DNA of 64,000 nt from Anaerolineae bacterium (GTDB lineage Bacteria; Chloroflexota; Anaerolineae; Anaerolineales; Anaerolineaceae): contig JABLXC010000009.1 of NCBI GenBank assembly GCA_013178185.1, positions 86,153-150,152 of the forward strand, read 5' to 3'. The notes beneath the pieces were generated by a model. The model was not told the DNA's origin. It saw only the letters and a list, made by a program, of their open reading frames with translations, and searched no databases. This document shows positions 19,497 through 28,850 of this stretch, one piece after another; position 1 is the first letter of the stretch, and each line of letters begins with the position of its first letter. The position numbers and the translations under genes were made by a program.

Positions 19497-20090
19497 ATGG
19501 CAGAACAGGCAGTGACCAATTCAATTCAAGTGTACCCGGTAACGCCGGACCGTTGGACAGACCTGGAAACGCTTTTTGGCCCGCGCGGCGCTTGTGGTGG
19601 CTGCTGGTGTATGTATTGGCGGCTTTCGCGCAAGGAATTTGAATTGGGTAAAGGCGAAGGTAATCGAACAGCGTTGCGGGCGTTGGTAATGGCCTGTCAG
19701 CTTCCGGGGTTGCTGGCTTGCCATAACGGTGAACCAGTGGGTTGGTGCAGCATCGGGCCGCGTTCGGTTTTCCCGGTTTTAAAGCGTTCTCGTGTGTTAA
19801 AGCCGGTTGATGAGAAACCTGTGTGGTCTGTGGTTTGTTTTTTTGTCCACCGCCGCTTTCGCCGCCAGGGTTTGACAGTCAAGATGCTTCAGGAAGCAGT
19901 TCGATATGCAGCCGGTCAGGGCGCTTCGATTGTTGAGGGTTATCCAGTCGTCCCGCGCAGTCGTAATACTGGGGCTGTATTCATCTATACGGGCGTTTAC
20001 ACCGCTTTTCAAAAGGCTGGATTTATCGAGGTGGCGCGGCGTTCTGAAACCCGCCCGATTATGCGTTTTTATATCAATGAGGGGATTTAA
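19497..20090 (+). CDS. GNAT-family N-acetyltransferase
   Basis: A 197-residue protein. The N-terminus has a cysteine-rich CGGCWCMYW stretch typical of one GNAT subgroup, and the acetyl-CoA loop is RRFRRQGL (about residues 118-125). It ends with a VYTAFQKAGF segment before the final strand. The subgroup has no firmly known substrate, and it does not look like the PseH or LegH acetyltransferases of nonulosonic-acid synthesis. It sits between the methyltransferase and the PseB-like dehydratase. Confidence 0.8.
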   Translation: MAEQAVTNSIQVYPVTPDRWTDLETLFGPRGACGGCWCMYWRLSRKEFELGKGEGNRTALRALVMACQLPGLLACHNGEPVGWCSIGPRSVFPVLKRSRVLKPVDEKPVWSVVCFFVHRRFRRQGLTVKMLQEAVRYAAGQGASIVEGYPVVPRSRNTGAVFIYTGVYTAFQKAGFIEVARRSETRPIMRFYINEGI

Positions 20091-20142
20091 CACAGCCTGC
20101 CTAAGGGTTTTTGCAGGCGATTCTTAACGGATGGAGTATGGC

Positions 20143-21150
20143 ATGAATTGGAACGAGAAAGTCATCTTGATCACTGGCGGGACAGGCTCCTTCGGTAAAA
20201 AATTTATCAAAGTGATGTTGGAAGAATATCATCCGGCCAAAATCATTGTTTATAGCCGTGATGAGTTGAAACAACATGAAATGCGCGTTGCCGGCTTTGA
20301 CCATCCCAGTTTGCGGTATTTTATCGGTGATGTGCGAGATCTTCCCCGCTTGCGCAGGGCTTTGAATGGGGTAGATGTCGTCATCCATGCTGCGGCTTTA
20401 AAACAGGTACCGGCCTGTGAGTACAACCCGATGGAAGCGGTCAAGACCAATATTCTGGGCAGCCAAAATGTTGTTGACGCGGCTTTAGATGCTGGCGTTG
20501 AGCGGGTGATGGCGCTCAGCACTGACAAGGCGGTCAACCCGGTCAATCTGTATGGCGCCACCAAACTTGCGGCTGAGAAATTATTCATCCAGAGCAATGC
20601 CTATGCCGGCGGCACCGCAACCCGTTTTTCCTGCGTCCGTTATGGAAACGTGGTAGGCAGCCGGGGCAGTGTTGTGCCTGTATTTCTCAAACAGCGTTCG
20701 AATGGAAAACTGACTATCACCGATGAGCGAATGACCCGGTTTTGGATTTCTCTGGAACAAGGTGTCCGTTTTGTCATCCAGTGTGCCGAGCAGATGCACG
20801 GGGGGGAGGTTTTCGTTCCAAAGATTCCTAGTATGACGATTATCAATCTGGCGAAAGCCGTCGCGCCCCAGGCTGAGATCGAAGTGATAGGGATACGCCC
20901 TGGGGAGAAATTGCATGAGGTCTTGATTTCCGATGATGAAGCCCGTAACACGATTGAACTGAAAGATATGTTTGTTGTTCAACCTGCTGAGGCGTTCTGG
21001 TTTGGACGCCATTGGGAAAAGCTGGGTCGAAAACTGGAAGATGGCTTCCGTTATGCCAGCAATACGAATACCTCCTGGCTAAGCATTGAAGAGATTCGCC
21101 GTATTATCGAGCCAGTTGAACTGGAATTGGATCAGGGATATCCGGGATGA
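20143..21150 (+). CDS. UDP-N-acetylglucosamine 4,6-dehydratase (PseB/CapD-like)
   Basis: A 335-residue extended SDR enzyme with TGGTGSFGKKF at the N-terminus, YSRDELKQ after strand 2, ALKQVPACEY, a STDKAVNPVNLYGATK catalytic region and the IRPGEKLHE C-terminal motif of the PseB/FlaA1/CapE group. The group dehydrates UDP-GlcNAc, often with C5 inversion, as the first step to pseudaminic acid or to UDP-L-FucNAc and UDP-L-QuiNAc. ATG 20143 lies 6 bases after GGAG; an upstream in-frame ATG at 20131 is less well placed. The next gene overlaps its TGA. Confidence 0.88.
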   Translation: MNWNEKVILITGGTGSFGKKFIKVMLEEYHPAKIIVYSRDELKQHEMRVAGFDHPSLRYFIGDVRDLPRLRRALNGVDVVIHAAALKQVPACEYNPMEAVKTNILGSQNVVDAALDAGVERVMALSTDKAVNPVNLYGATKLAAEKLFIQSNAYAGGTATRFSCVRYGNVVGSRGSVVPVFLKQRSNGKLTITDERMTRFWISLEQGVRFVIQCAEQMHGGEVFVPKIPSMTIINLAKAVAPQAEIEVIGIRPGEKLHEVLISDDEARNTIELKDMFVVQPAEAFWFGRHWEKLGRKLEDGFRYASNTNTSWLSIEEIRRIIEPVELELDQGYPG

Positions 21151-22088
21151 CCCATTTTTTGGTAACCGGCGCGAGCGGTTTGCTGGGGTTGAATTTCTCC
21201 TTAAAAGCTGCTGGCCATCACAAGGTCGTTGGAGTGGTTCACCAACAGGTCCTGCATCAGGCACCTTTTCCTACCATCCAGATGGATCTGGCTGAGGAAG
21301 GTGCGGTTGAAAAACTACTTCAGCAGGTCCAGCCTGAAGTTGTCTTGCATTGCGCGGCGCTTGCAAATGTCGATCAATGTGAGGTGGAGCCTGAGCTGGC
21401 CTTCCGTGTAAACGCCGAACTCCCTGGTGAACTGGCCGCCGTATGCAAACGCCGGCATATTCGGCTGGTGCATATTTCTACCGACGCCGTCTTTGATGGT
21501 CAAAGAGGCGATTATTGTGAAACTGACGCCGCGAACCCGATCAACACCTATGCAAGTACCAAGCTGGCAGGGGAGCAGGCTGTTCGCGATGCCAACCCTG
21601 ACGCGATCATCGCGCGAGTTAATTTTTATGGCTGGAGTCTGAAAGGTCAACGCAGCCTGGCGGAAATTTTCTACTATACCCTCAGGTCGAACCGGCCGAT
21701 GCGAGGGTTCACCGACGTATTTTTTTGCCCGTTCCATGTGGATCAGCTCACAGATGTGATCCTCAAGATGTTGGAAAAGGGGTTGAAAGGACTTTATCAC
21801 GTTGTGAGTCCTGAAAGTCTGAGCAAATACCAGTTTGGTAGGATGATTGCCAACCAGTTTGGGCTGGACGAGGGACTCTTGATGCCATCCTCGTGGCGAG
21901 AGGCGGGTTTGAAGGCCGTGCGATCGCCTAATTTGACTCTAAATTGCCAGAAACTCAGCCGGGACCTGGGTGCTGTTTTGCCTGGGCAAATGGAAGGAAT
22001 GCAATTATTTTATTCACAATTTTGTTCTGGCCTGCCGGAACGTTTGCGACGGATGAGCAGGCTAGATGAGGCGAGTCAACTGGACTGA
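21147..22088 (+). CDS. SDR-family reductase, dTDP-4-dehydrorhamnose reductase (RmlD)-like
   Basis: A 313-residue protein with LVTGASGLLG, HCAALANVDQCE and a YASTKLAGEQ catalytic Tyr/Lys region, the pattern of RmlD-type reductases. It overlaps the PseB-like gene as ATGA, so it likely reduces the 4-keto product of that dehydratase or a related nucleotide sugar. No RmlA, RmlB or RmlC is in the window, which argues against plain dTDP-rhamnose synthesis. A similar dehydratase/reductase pair makes UDP-6-deoxy-N-acetyl-L-hexosamines in other bacteria. Confidence 0.78.
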   Translation: MTHFLVTGASGLLGLNFSLKAAGHHKVVGVVHQQVLHQAPFPTIQMDLAEEGAVEKLLQQVQPEVVLHCAALANVDQCEVEPELAFRVNAELPGELAAVCKRRHIRLVHISTDAVFDGQRGDYCETDAANPINTYASTKLAGEQAVRDANPDAIIARVNFYGWSLKGQRSLAEIFYYTLRSNRPMRGFTDVFFCPFHVDQLTDVILKMLEKGLKGLYHVVSPESLSKYQFGRMIANQFGLDEGLLMPSSWREAGLKAVRSPNLTLNCQKLSRDLGAVLPGQMEGMQLFYSQFCSGLPERLRRMSRLDEASQLD

Positions 22089-22121
22089 CTGCGCCAGGAC
22101 GATTTCTAACTGCGGAGGTGA

Positions 22122-23192
22122 ATGATGGATATTCAAATCGCTGAACGTTTGATCGGATTGGCTCATCCGACTTATTTTATCGCGGACATTGCCGCGAACC
22201 ATGATGGCAGCCTGGAGCGGGCGAAATACCTGATCCGCCTGGCCAAGCAGGCAGGGGCAGATGCCGCCAAATTCCAAAATTTTAGCGCTCCTAAAATCGT
22301 TTCGGACTATGGGTTTAAGAGCCTGGGTGAGCAGGCATCACACCAGGCAAACTGGAAGAAATCAGTTTTCGAGGTTTACCAGGATGCTTCAATTCCCTTT
22401 GAGTGGACTCCGGAGTTGAAAGCAGTCTGCGACGAGGTGGGGATCCATTATTTTTCTTCCCCCTATGATTTCGAAGCGATTGATTATCTCGATTCCTTTG
22501 TGCCAGCTTATAAGATTGGATCAGGCGATATCACCTGGCCAGAAGCATTAGAGCGGATTGCACGAAAGGGGAAACCAGTTCTCCTGGCAACCGGGGCCTC
22601 GGATATAGGAGAGGTTCAAAAAGCCGTACACATTCTTCGGGCGATCAATCCAAAGTTGGTGTTGATGCAATGCAACACTAATTACACCGCGAGACCAGAA
22701 AATTATGATCATATTCATCTGCGAGTGTTAACCACCTATGGGCTGATGTTCCCGGATGTTGTCTTGGGTCTTTCGGATCATACGCACGGGCACGCCACCG
22801 TTTTGGGGGCAGTTGCCCTGGGGGCACGGGTCATCGAGAAACACTTTACCGATGACGTTACCCGGGAGGGTCCTGATCATAAATTTGCCATGGACCCGGA
22901 TTCATGGGCAAGTATGGTGGAAAACACGCGGTTGTTGGAACGTGCGTTGGGGAGCGCCGAGAAATTTGTGAACGAAAATGAACGCGAGACTGTTATCCTG
23001 CAGCGGCGGTGTTTACGGGCTGCCTGTGACATCAAAGCAGGCGAAGTTCTGCAGCGCGAAATGATCGATGTGCTCCGCCCGGCTACTGTTGGGGCGATCC
23101 TGCCTTACGATCTTCCGCAAGTGATCGGTACTCGAGCGTTGGAAGATATCCCAGCTGGGAAAGAGCTCCGCTGGACCATGTTTGGAGCATAG
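22122..23192 (+). CDS. NeuB/SpsE-like nonulosonate synthase with C-terminal SAF domain
   Basis: A 356-residue PEP-dependent sugar-acid synthase. The TIM barrel (about 1-285) shows IADIAANHDGS, AAKFQNF, YKIGSGDI, MQCNTNYTARPEN, LSDHTHG and IEKHFTDD. Residues 295-350 form an SAF (antifreeze-like) domain with DIKAGEVL and LEDIPAGKEL. The family condenses PEP with an N-acetylated hexose such as ManNAc or its 6-deoxy diamino analogues. Its position next to PseB-like, RmlD-like and SpsF-like genes recalls the B. subtilis sps spore-coat set. GGAGG lies just upstream of two adjacent ATGs (22122 and 22125); the second has the better spacing. Confidence 0.87.
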   Translation: MMDIQIAERLIGLAHPTYFIADIAANHDGSLERAKYLIRLAKQAGADAAKFQNFSAPKIVSDYGFKSLGEQASHQANWKKSVFEVYQDASIPFEWTPELKAVCDEVGIHYFSSPYDFEAIDYLDSFVPAYKIGSGDITWPEALERIARKGKPVLLATGASDIGEVQKAVHILRAINPKLVLMQCNTNYTARPENYDHIHLRVLTTYGLMFPDVVLGLSDHTHGHATVLGAVALGARVIEKHFTDDVTREGPDHKFAMDPDSWASMVENTRLLERALGSAEKFVNENERETVILQRRCLRAACDIKAGEVLQREMIDVLRPATVGAILPYDLPQVIGTRALEDIPAGKELRWTMFGA

Positions 23193-24313
23193 TGCGCGTT
23201 CTGTATTTTTCGCGCGACTACTCGCCGCACGATTACCGTTTCTTATCCAGCCTGGCCGACAATGGGCACCAGGTGTATTCATTACGGCTGGAACGAGACG
23301 TCCGCCAGGTTGAAGACCGACTGCTTCCACCCGTAGTGCAGCAATTGCAATGGAAAGGCGGTAAAAACGCCGTGCGCTGGTTGGATTATCCGGCGCTTGG
23401 AAAGGATCTGCACCGGCTCATCCACCAGGTTCAACCCGATGTCATCCATGCCGGCCCGGTACAAAGGGTAGCGTCCCTGGTTGCGATGACTGGCTACCGC
23501 CCTCTGGTGACAATGTCGTGGGGCTCTGACCTGTTGAAAGAGGCGGATGCGAACGGCTGGATGCGCTGGGTGACGCGTTACACCTTGCAACACACCACGG
23601 TGCTGGTGGCTGATTGCCAGGCTGTTCAACGGAAGGCGGCCGATTTTGGTTTTCCAGAAGACAGGGTGGTTTTGTTCCCATGGGGTGTAGATCTTGATCA
23701 TTTCAGCCCTGGCGATGACGGCGGGTTGCGACACCGCTTGGGATGGGAAGACGCTTTCATCGTCCTTTCGTTGCGCGCCTGGGAACCGCTCTATGGGGTG
23801 GATGTGGTTGTCAGGGCGTTTGTGCAGGCTGCCAGGCAGATGGCAAACCTGCGCTTGCTCTTGCTGGGCGGTGGCTCTCAGGCGGATGCTTTGCGTGAAA
23901 TTCTTGCGCGGGCTGGCATGTCAGACCGCGTATATTTTGGCGGCCAGGTAACCAATCTGGAATTACCGCGCTATTACCGGACGGCTGACCTATATGTCAG
24001 TGCTTCGCACAGCGATGGCTCCTCCGTCTCGCTGCTGGAAGCGCTGGCTTGTGGAAAACCGGTTTTGGTTTCGGATATCCCTGGAAATCGGGAATGGATC
24101 ACCTCGGGAAGCCAGGGATGGTTGTTCAAGGATGGCGATGATCAGGCGCTGGCGGAAGGAATCTTAGAGGCTGCCAGGATTCAAGAGCAGCTTCTGGCGA
24201 TGGGGGCGTCTGCCCGCCGGTTAGCAGAAGAACGGGCAGACTGGCGAAAGAATTTTCGCCGCCTGGAAAGCGCATACGAGATGGCTGTCCAACGGACAAG
24301 GACTGAGGAATAA
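23192..24313 (+). CDS. Glycosyltransferase family 4
   Basis: A 373-residue GT-B transferase. The C-terminal half has FPWGVDLDHFSP, LSLRAWEPLYGVDVVVRA, LLGGGSQ and the SHSDGSSVSLLEALACGKPV nucleotide-sugar binding region with the retaining E-x7-E pattern. The N-terminal half has a YSPHDYRFLSSL start. It is a cytoplasmic retaining transferase using a nucleotide-activated sugar; donor and acceptor are unknown. Its GTG shares one base with the stop of the NeuB-like gene (TAGTG). Confidence 0.88.
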   Translation: MRVLYFSRDYSPHDYRFLSSLADNGHQVYSLRLERDVRQVEDRLLPPVVQQLQWKGGKNAVRWLDYPALGKDLHRLIHQVQPDVIHAGPVQRVASLVAMTGYRPLVTMSWGSDLLKEADANGWMRWVTRYTLQHTTVLVADCQAVQRKAADFGFPEDRVVLFPWGVDLDHFSPGDDGGLRHRLGWEDAFIVLSLRAWEPLYGVDVVVRAFVQAARQMANLRLLLLGGGSQADALREILARAGMSDRVYFGGQVTNLELPRYYRTADLYVSASHSDGSSVSLLEALACGKPVLVSDIPGNREWITSGSQGWLFKDGDDQALAEGILEAARIQEQLLAMGASARRLAEERADWRKNFRRLESAYEMAVQRTRTEE

Positions 24314-24314
24314 G

Positions 24315-26075
24315 ATGCCGAAATGGCTTTGGTTTTCTATTACAGCGCTTGTTTTAACGGTTCTGGTGATGCTCCCGATCCTGCCGGTTATTCAGCAGAC
24401 GCCGGAAAAAAATTCGGGCATGTTTTTGTACACCGCTCAGCAAATGGTGGAAGGAAAGAAGCTTTATAAAGAAGTTTGGGATCACAAGCCCCCTTTGATC
24501 TTTGCCATCAATAGCCTTGGACTTATTTTAGGAAAGGGAAGTCTTTGGGGAATTTGGGGAATTCAGTTTCTCTTTTGTTTTCTGGTAGTGTTTCTGATCC
24601 TTGTGACTCTCAATCGCTTTTTTAGCGCTTTTACAGCGGCGTTTAGCGTTGTTTGTGCTATGGCGGCTTTGATGATGGTTAATCACGGTGGCAATTACAG
24701 TGAAAATTATGGCTTATTGTTCCAGGCTGGCGTTTTTTGGCTGGCGCTGCATGCTGGAAAGACTTATAGAAAAACCGGGAGGTTATACCTTGCCGCCGGT
24801 GTGCTGGCAGGGCTGGCTTTTATGCTCAAACAGAACCTGATTGGGTTTGGGCTTGCGCTTGGAATTTACCTGATTTTGCGCGAGATCTTCCGCAAGACAC
24901 CGCATCAATGGCAGGACGTACTTGGCTTGGTATCCGGCTTTGGATTGACAATGCTGCTCTTCTTTGGATATTTTTACCTGCGCGGCGTTTTTGTGGATTT
25001 CTGGGATGCGGCTTTCCGTTATAACCTGGCGTACACGCGGCTTGGCTTGTTGGAAAGGATTAATGCATCACTGGATGTGGTGGAAATGCTCTCGACTATC
25101 CCGCCCTTTACGCTGGCAATGGCAGCCTGGTTATCGGCGCTCCTTCTGATCTGCTGGCAGTTTTCCAGCGCGGCAGCCGGATTGCTGCGGCGGCGAAACC
25201 TCCCGGTGGTGATGATAGCGGTAGGGATAGCCTGGTTTCTGAGTGCTTTACTGGTGGAACGGGTGACGACCAGCGGCGCGGCAGGCTTTGGGCTGCTCCA
25301 ATGGCTTTCGGCGATTGGTGGTTTATTGCTGGCGGTCGCTGGCGCTACCGAAGGAAGATTGCGCTGGATGGGACATCTGGCCGGATGGTTGGAAAGTTTG
25401 AATCCTCCTCTCAAACCAGAAGTGATTCCGCTGGTAGGGGTGGCGGTTTTGTGGTTTCCCATTGATATCCTGATGGTAAGTCTTTCAGGGCGGACGTATG
25501 TCTATTATCTGATCGCCCTGGTGCCTGTAACAGCCTTTTTGCTTGGTATTTTGGCGCATATCCTGGTCGATCAGGCTGGCCAGAGGTCCTCTCCCATGCG
25601 TTTGGTGGCTTCTAGCCTTATGGTGATCGTCATGGCGGCGCCAATGATCTCCTTTTTTAATTCCTTGAAGCCGGGATCTGATCACCAGATCGATGCCAGC
25701 GTTCAGGCCATCCTGGATCATTCTAATCCTGGAGACACAGTACTTACCTGGGGGAGCCAACCGTTGATCAACTTTCTTACAGATCGCCCTCAGCCCAGCC
25801 GCTATATTCATTCCTGGTTCTTTTTCACTGACCATTATGCCCTCGTCCAGCGCCAGGCGGAGCTACTAGAAAGTTTAATCAAGAAAAAACCGACGTTAAT
25901 CCTTGATACCAAGGATCCCGATGCGCCGTTTGTTGAAGACATGCAAAACTGTCTTTACCCCTCTGGATCCCCGCCAGGCATCTTGGGGCAGGTTTTCGAT
26001 TATATTTGCAGGAGTTATATCTTGATTGATACCGTTGGCCCGGAAAAGTGGCCATTATACCAGTATGAAGGGTAG
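24315..26075 (+). CDS. Polytopic membrane glycosyltransferase, GT39/ArnT-like (GT-C candidate 1)
   Basis: A 586-residue protein with roughly eleven hydrophobic helices. The first outer loop has the pattern GMFLYTAQQMVEGKKLYKEV followed by WDHKPPL, as in ArnT/PMT-like GT-C enzymes, although the usual Asp-Glu pair is replaced here (EKNSG precedes). A soluble domain of about 130 residues closes the protein. Such enzymes use polyprenyl-phosphate sugars on the outer face of the membrane. It starts one base after the GT4 stop. The substrate cannot be read from sequence. Confidence 0.65.
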   Translation: MPKWLWFSITALVLTVLVMLPILPVIQQTPEKNSGMFLYTAQQMVEGKKLYKEVWDHKPPLIFAINSLGLILGKGSLWGIWGIQFLFCFLVVFLILVTLNRFFSAFTAAFSVVCAMAALMMVNHGGNYSENYGLLFQAGVFWLALHAGKTYRKTGRLYLAAGVLAGLAFMLKQNLIGFGLALGIYLILREIFRKTPHQWQDVLGLVSGFGLTMLLFFGYFYLRGVFVDFWDAAFRYNLAYTRLGLLERINASLDVVEMLSTIPPFTLAMAAWLSALLLICWQFSSAAAGLLRRRNLPVVMIAVGIAWFLSALLVERVTTSGAAGFGLLQWLSAIGGLLLAVAGATEGRLRWMGHLAGWLESLNPPLKPEVIPLVGVAVLWFPIDILMVSLSGRTYVYYLIALVPVTAFLLGILAHILVDQAGQRSSPMRLVASSLMVIVMAAPMISFFNSLKPGSDHQIDASVQAILDHSNPGDTVLTWGSQPLINFLTDRPQPSRYIHSWFFFTDHYALVQRQAELLESLIKKKPTLILDTKDPDAPFVEDMQNCLYPSGSPPGILGQVFDYICRSYILIDTVGPEKWPLYQYEG

Positions 26076-26085
26076 TTGAGGTAGT

Positions 26086-26862
26086 ATGCGAACGATAGCC
26101 ATCATTCAAGCCAGGATGAATTCCAGCCGTCTGCCGGGCAAGGTGTTGCGCGAGATTGCAGGTAAACCGATGTTAGGCTGGGTGATCGAGCGCTGCCGGT
26201 TGTCGACGCGCCTGGATGAAATCACCGTTGCGACCACGACGGATGCCAGCGACGATCCGGTTGAAGAATACTGCACCTCACAGAACATCAGGGTTTATCG
26301 CGGCGACCAGTTCGATGTGCTTGACAGATATTATTGGGCGGCGCGCTGTTTTCGCGCGGATGTGATCGTACGGGTGACGGCGGACTGCCCCTTGATTGAT
26401 CCGGAGGTCATCGACCACACCTTGCAATCTTTTTTTGATGCTGGCGTAGATTTTGCCGCCAACCGGCTGCCGCCGCCGTTCAAACGCACCTATCCGATAG
26501 GTCTGGATACCGAGGTTTGTGCTTTCGATGCGCTTGAACGCGCCTGGAAAGAGGCGATGGAACCTTATGAGCGTGAACACGTCATGCCGTATCTCTACGA
26601 CGTGGAAGGTCGGTTTCGAACCCTGCTCGTCAATTACCCTATCGATTATGGAATGGTGCGCCTGACGGTGGATACGCCGGAGGATTTGGAGTTCATGCAG
26701 CAGGTGTTTGCACGCTTCGAACCTGTCGGAAGTTTTGACTGGCTGGATGTTTTAGCATTACTGGAGCGAGAGCCCGAACTTTTAAAAATCAATGCGGGTG
26801 TGCGGCATAAAGTAATGAATGATGTGGACGAGCGTAATCCTGATATCTCCCTTCACCCATAG
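26086..26862 (+). CDS. SpsF-like cytidylyltransferase
   Basis: A 258-residue nucleotidyltransferase beginning with IIQARMNSSRLPGKVL, the diagnostic SpsF-type signature, with a VTADCPLIDP metal-binding segment at about residues 104-113 and YGMVRLTVDTPEDL near the end. The family is related to CMP-Kdo and CMP-sialate synthetases and in B. subtilis is paired with SpsE (NeuB type). Together with the NeuB/SAF gene at 22122 it forms an SpsE/SpsF-like pair, so CMP activation of the 22122 product is the natural inference. Confidence 0.82.
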   Translation: MRTIAIIQARMNSSRLPGKVLREIAGKPMLGWVIERCRLSTRLDEITVATTTDASDDPVEEYCTSQNIRVYRGDQFDVLDRYYWAARCFRADVIVRVTADCPLIDPEVIDHTLQSFFDAGVDFAANRLPPPFKRTYPIGLDTEVCAFDALERAWKEAMEPYEREHVMPYLYDVEGRFRTLLVNYPIDYGMVRLTVDTPEDLEFMQQVFARFEPVGSFDWLDVLALLEREPELLKINAGVRHKVMNDVDERNPDISLHP

Positions 26863-26869
26863 AGGAAAG

Positions 26870-27811
26870 ATGGCATTTCTGACGATCTGTACGGCGCCCA
26901 AACCGTTTACCAACCCGCATATTGCGATGATCCAGCGGAACGCCATCCGTTCCTGGCGCGAATTGGGATCGGAGGTGGATATCTTGCTGGTGGGAGATGA
27001 ACCCGGCATCCAGGAGGCGGCGAACGAGCTGGGTGTGCATTGCGCGCCAGAGGTAGCCCGCAATAGCCAGGGTACCCCTATGGTTTCATCTATGTTCGAG
27101 TTGGCTCGCCAGCTCGGAAGCCCGTTGGTCGCCTGCGTCAATGCGGATATCCTCCTTTTGCCGGATTTTGTCCGGGTTGCTCGTTTGGCTGCTGGTCGAT
27201 TTTCTGAATTTTTGGTTGTTGGCCAGCGCTGGGACCTGGATGTCCGGGAGCCGTTGGATTTTTCTGCAGGCTGGCAGGATCGTCTTCGGGCAGATCTGAA
27301 GAAACGCGGCCGCTTGCACCCGCGTGGCGGGAGCGATTATTTTATATTTCCACGACATGGTTATACCGGTATGCCGCCTCTGGTGATCGGCCGCGCCGGA
27401 TGGGATAATTGGATGATTTACGAAGCGCGCCGCAATGGCTGGGCAGTTGTGGATGCCTCCCGCTCGGTGACTATCGTGCATCAAAATCATGATTACAGCC
27501 ACCTTGCAGGCGGACAGCCGCATTATCGCCACCCCGAAACAGCCGAGAACATCCGGCTCGGTGGCGGCGAGCGCACGATCTTTACTCTACTTGATTGCAA
27601 TTTTGAAGCGGTTGACGCGGAATTGCGCCCGCCCCCGTTTTCTTGGAAAAAACTCTGGCGCGAGATGGAGGTCTTTCCACTTGTCAGAATGCGGTCGAGG
27701 GCGCTTGGGTGGTTGTTCTACGCGGTTTTCCACCCCTTGCGCGCATACCGAAGTTTTCGCGTCTGGATGCACAGGCGGCTTAAACAGAGACCAGACCTTA
27801 CCTGCGACTGA
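26870..27811 (+). CDS. GT-A-like putative glycosyltransferase
   Basis: A 313-residue protein, not firmly assigned. It has IAMIQRNAIRSW, VDILLVGDEPG and ACVNADILLLPDF, the last looking like the DxD-region strand of GT-A enzymes (NAD in place of DxD). Conserved aromatic loops GGSDYFIFPR and GWDNWMIYEA follow. The start at 26870 has GAGGAA upstream and sits 7 bases after the SpsF-like stop; a longer reading from 26819 overlaps that gene and lacks support. A transferase role fits the neighbours. Confidence 0.55.
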   Translation: MAFLTICTAPKPFTNPHIAMIQRNAIRSWRELGSEVDILLVGDEPGIQEAANELGVHCAPEVARNSQGTPMVSSMFELARQLGSPLVACVNADILLLPDFVRVARLAAGRFSEFLVVGQRWDLDVREPLDFSAGWQDRLRADLKKRGRLHPRGGSDYFIFPRHGYTGMPPLVIGRAGWDNWMIYEARRNGWAVVDASRSVTIVHQNHDYSHLAGGQPHYRHPETAENIRLGGGERTIFTLLDCNFEAVDAELRPPPFSWKKLWREMEVFPLVRMRSRALGWLFYAVFHPLRAYRSFRVWMHRRLKQRPDLTCD

Positions 27812-27855
27812 TCTTCGGCGGAGATTATTTGGGATATATTTTTTCTTGGGAGAGT

Positions 27856-28815
27856 ATGATGCGCGTTGGCCAGAACCCAGCCAAGTTTGTCAAAGAAGTT
27901 GCTAAACCGGAACGGATAACGGTTGCGGTACTTAATTATATTCCTTTCATCAGCGGTTTTTATATGGAGATGCTGGAGGTTCTGCGAACCTGTCTGTATA
28001 GCATTCGCGAGACGGCTGATCTGCCCTTTGACCTGCTGGTTTTTGATAACGGAAGCTGCCAGGAGGCGCGCCGTTTTCTCCTGGATGAATATGAACGCGG
28101 CGCGATCCAATACTTGTTTCTTTCCGAAAGGAATCTGGGTAAGGGTGGTGCATGGAATATCATTTTTTCTGGCGCGCCGGGCGATGTCCTTGTTTACACG
28201 GATAACGACTGCCTGTTTTACCAGGGATGGATGTCGTGTAGCCTGCAAATTCTGGAAACTTATCCTAACGTGGGAATGGTAACAGCCCGCCCGTTTCGTA
28301 CTAACCCGGAGTTTTATAGCGCAACGGTGAAATGGGCCGAGAGTGATCCAGATGTCCAGTTGGATCGGGGAAACTTTATCCCTTGGGAAGTTTTCTTTGA
28401 GTTTGATCGCAGTCTAGGCCAGACTGAAGAGGAGATTCGAGCTCATTACGAAAGCAGCGAGGATATCCGCCTGATCTATCGGGGAGTTCTCGCGATCGCT
28501 GGAGCTTCTCACTGGCAGTTTATGGCGCGAAAAGAGGTGCTGCAATCGTTTTTACCCTTCAACATGAACCGCCCGATGGGGCAAGTGCGCGAGTTGGACC
28601 GCCGGATGAACGAGGCAGGTTATCTGCGTTTGATGCCCCCGGACCCGCTTGCAATGAATATGAGCAACACCCTCCGTAGCTTACCTGGGAAGTCGAAAGC
28701 TGTCTCTGGCCAGCCTGCTAAACCGGCGCGCTCAGGCCTGCTCGATTTCCCACCGGTGAAACGATCATTGCTGTGGATTTATGATACGATTTTTCGTTGG
28801 TACTACGACCGGTAG
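27856..28815 (+). CDS. Glycosyltransferase family 2-like protein
   Basis: A 319-residue protein with GT-A features: TVAVLNYIPF, LLVFDNGSCQEARRFL, LSERNLGKGGAWNI and the DxD-type YTDNDC (about residues 113-118). A C-terminal region of about 150 residues ends in a basic, amphipathic stretch. GT2 enzymes are inverting cytoplasmic transferases. ATG 27856 (or 27859) follows GGGAG; a TTG start at 27829 would add an unsupported hydrophobic stub. Confidence 0.72.
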   Translation: MMRVGQNPAKFVKEVAKPERITVAVLNYIPFISGFYMEMLEVLRTCLYSIRETADLPFDLLVFDNGSCQEARRFLLDEYERGAIQYLFLSERNLGKGGAWNIIFSGAPGDVLVYTDNDCLFYQGWMSCSLQILETYPNVGMVTARPFRTNPEFYSATVKWAESDPDVQLDRGNFIPWEVFFEFDRSLGQTEEEIRAHYESSEDIRLIYRGVLAIAGASHWQFMARKEVLQSFLPFNMNRPMGQVRELDRRMNEAGYLRLMPPDPLAMNMSNTLRSLPGKSKAVSGQPAKPARSGLLDFPPVKRSLLWIYDTIFRWYYDR

Positions 28816-28850
28816 GCTGGTCAAAGACTGCATCAGGAGATTAAAGTAAA

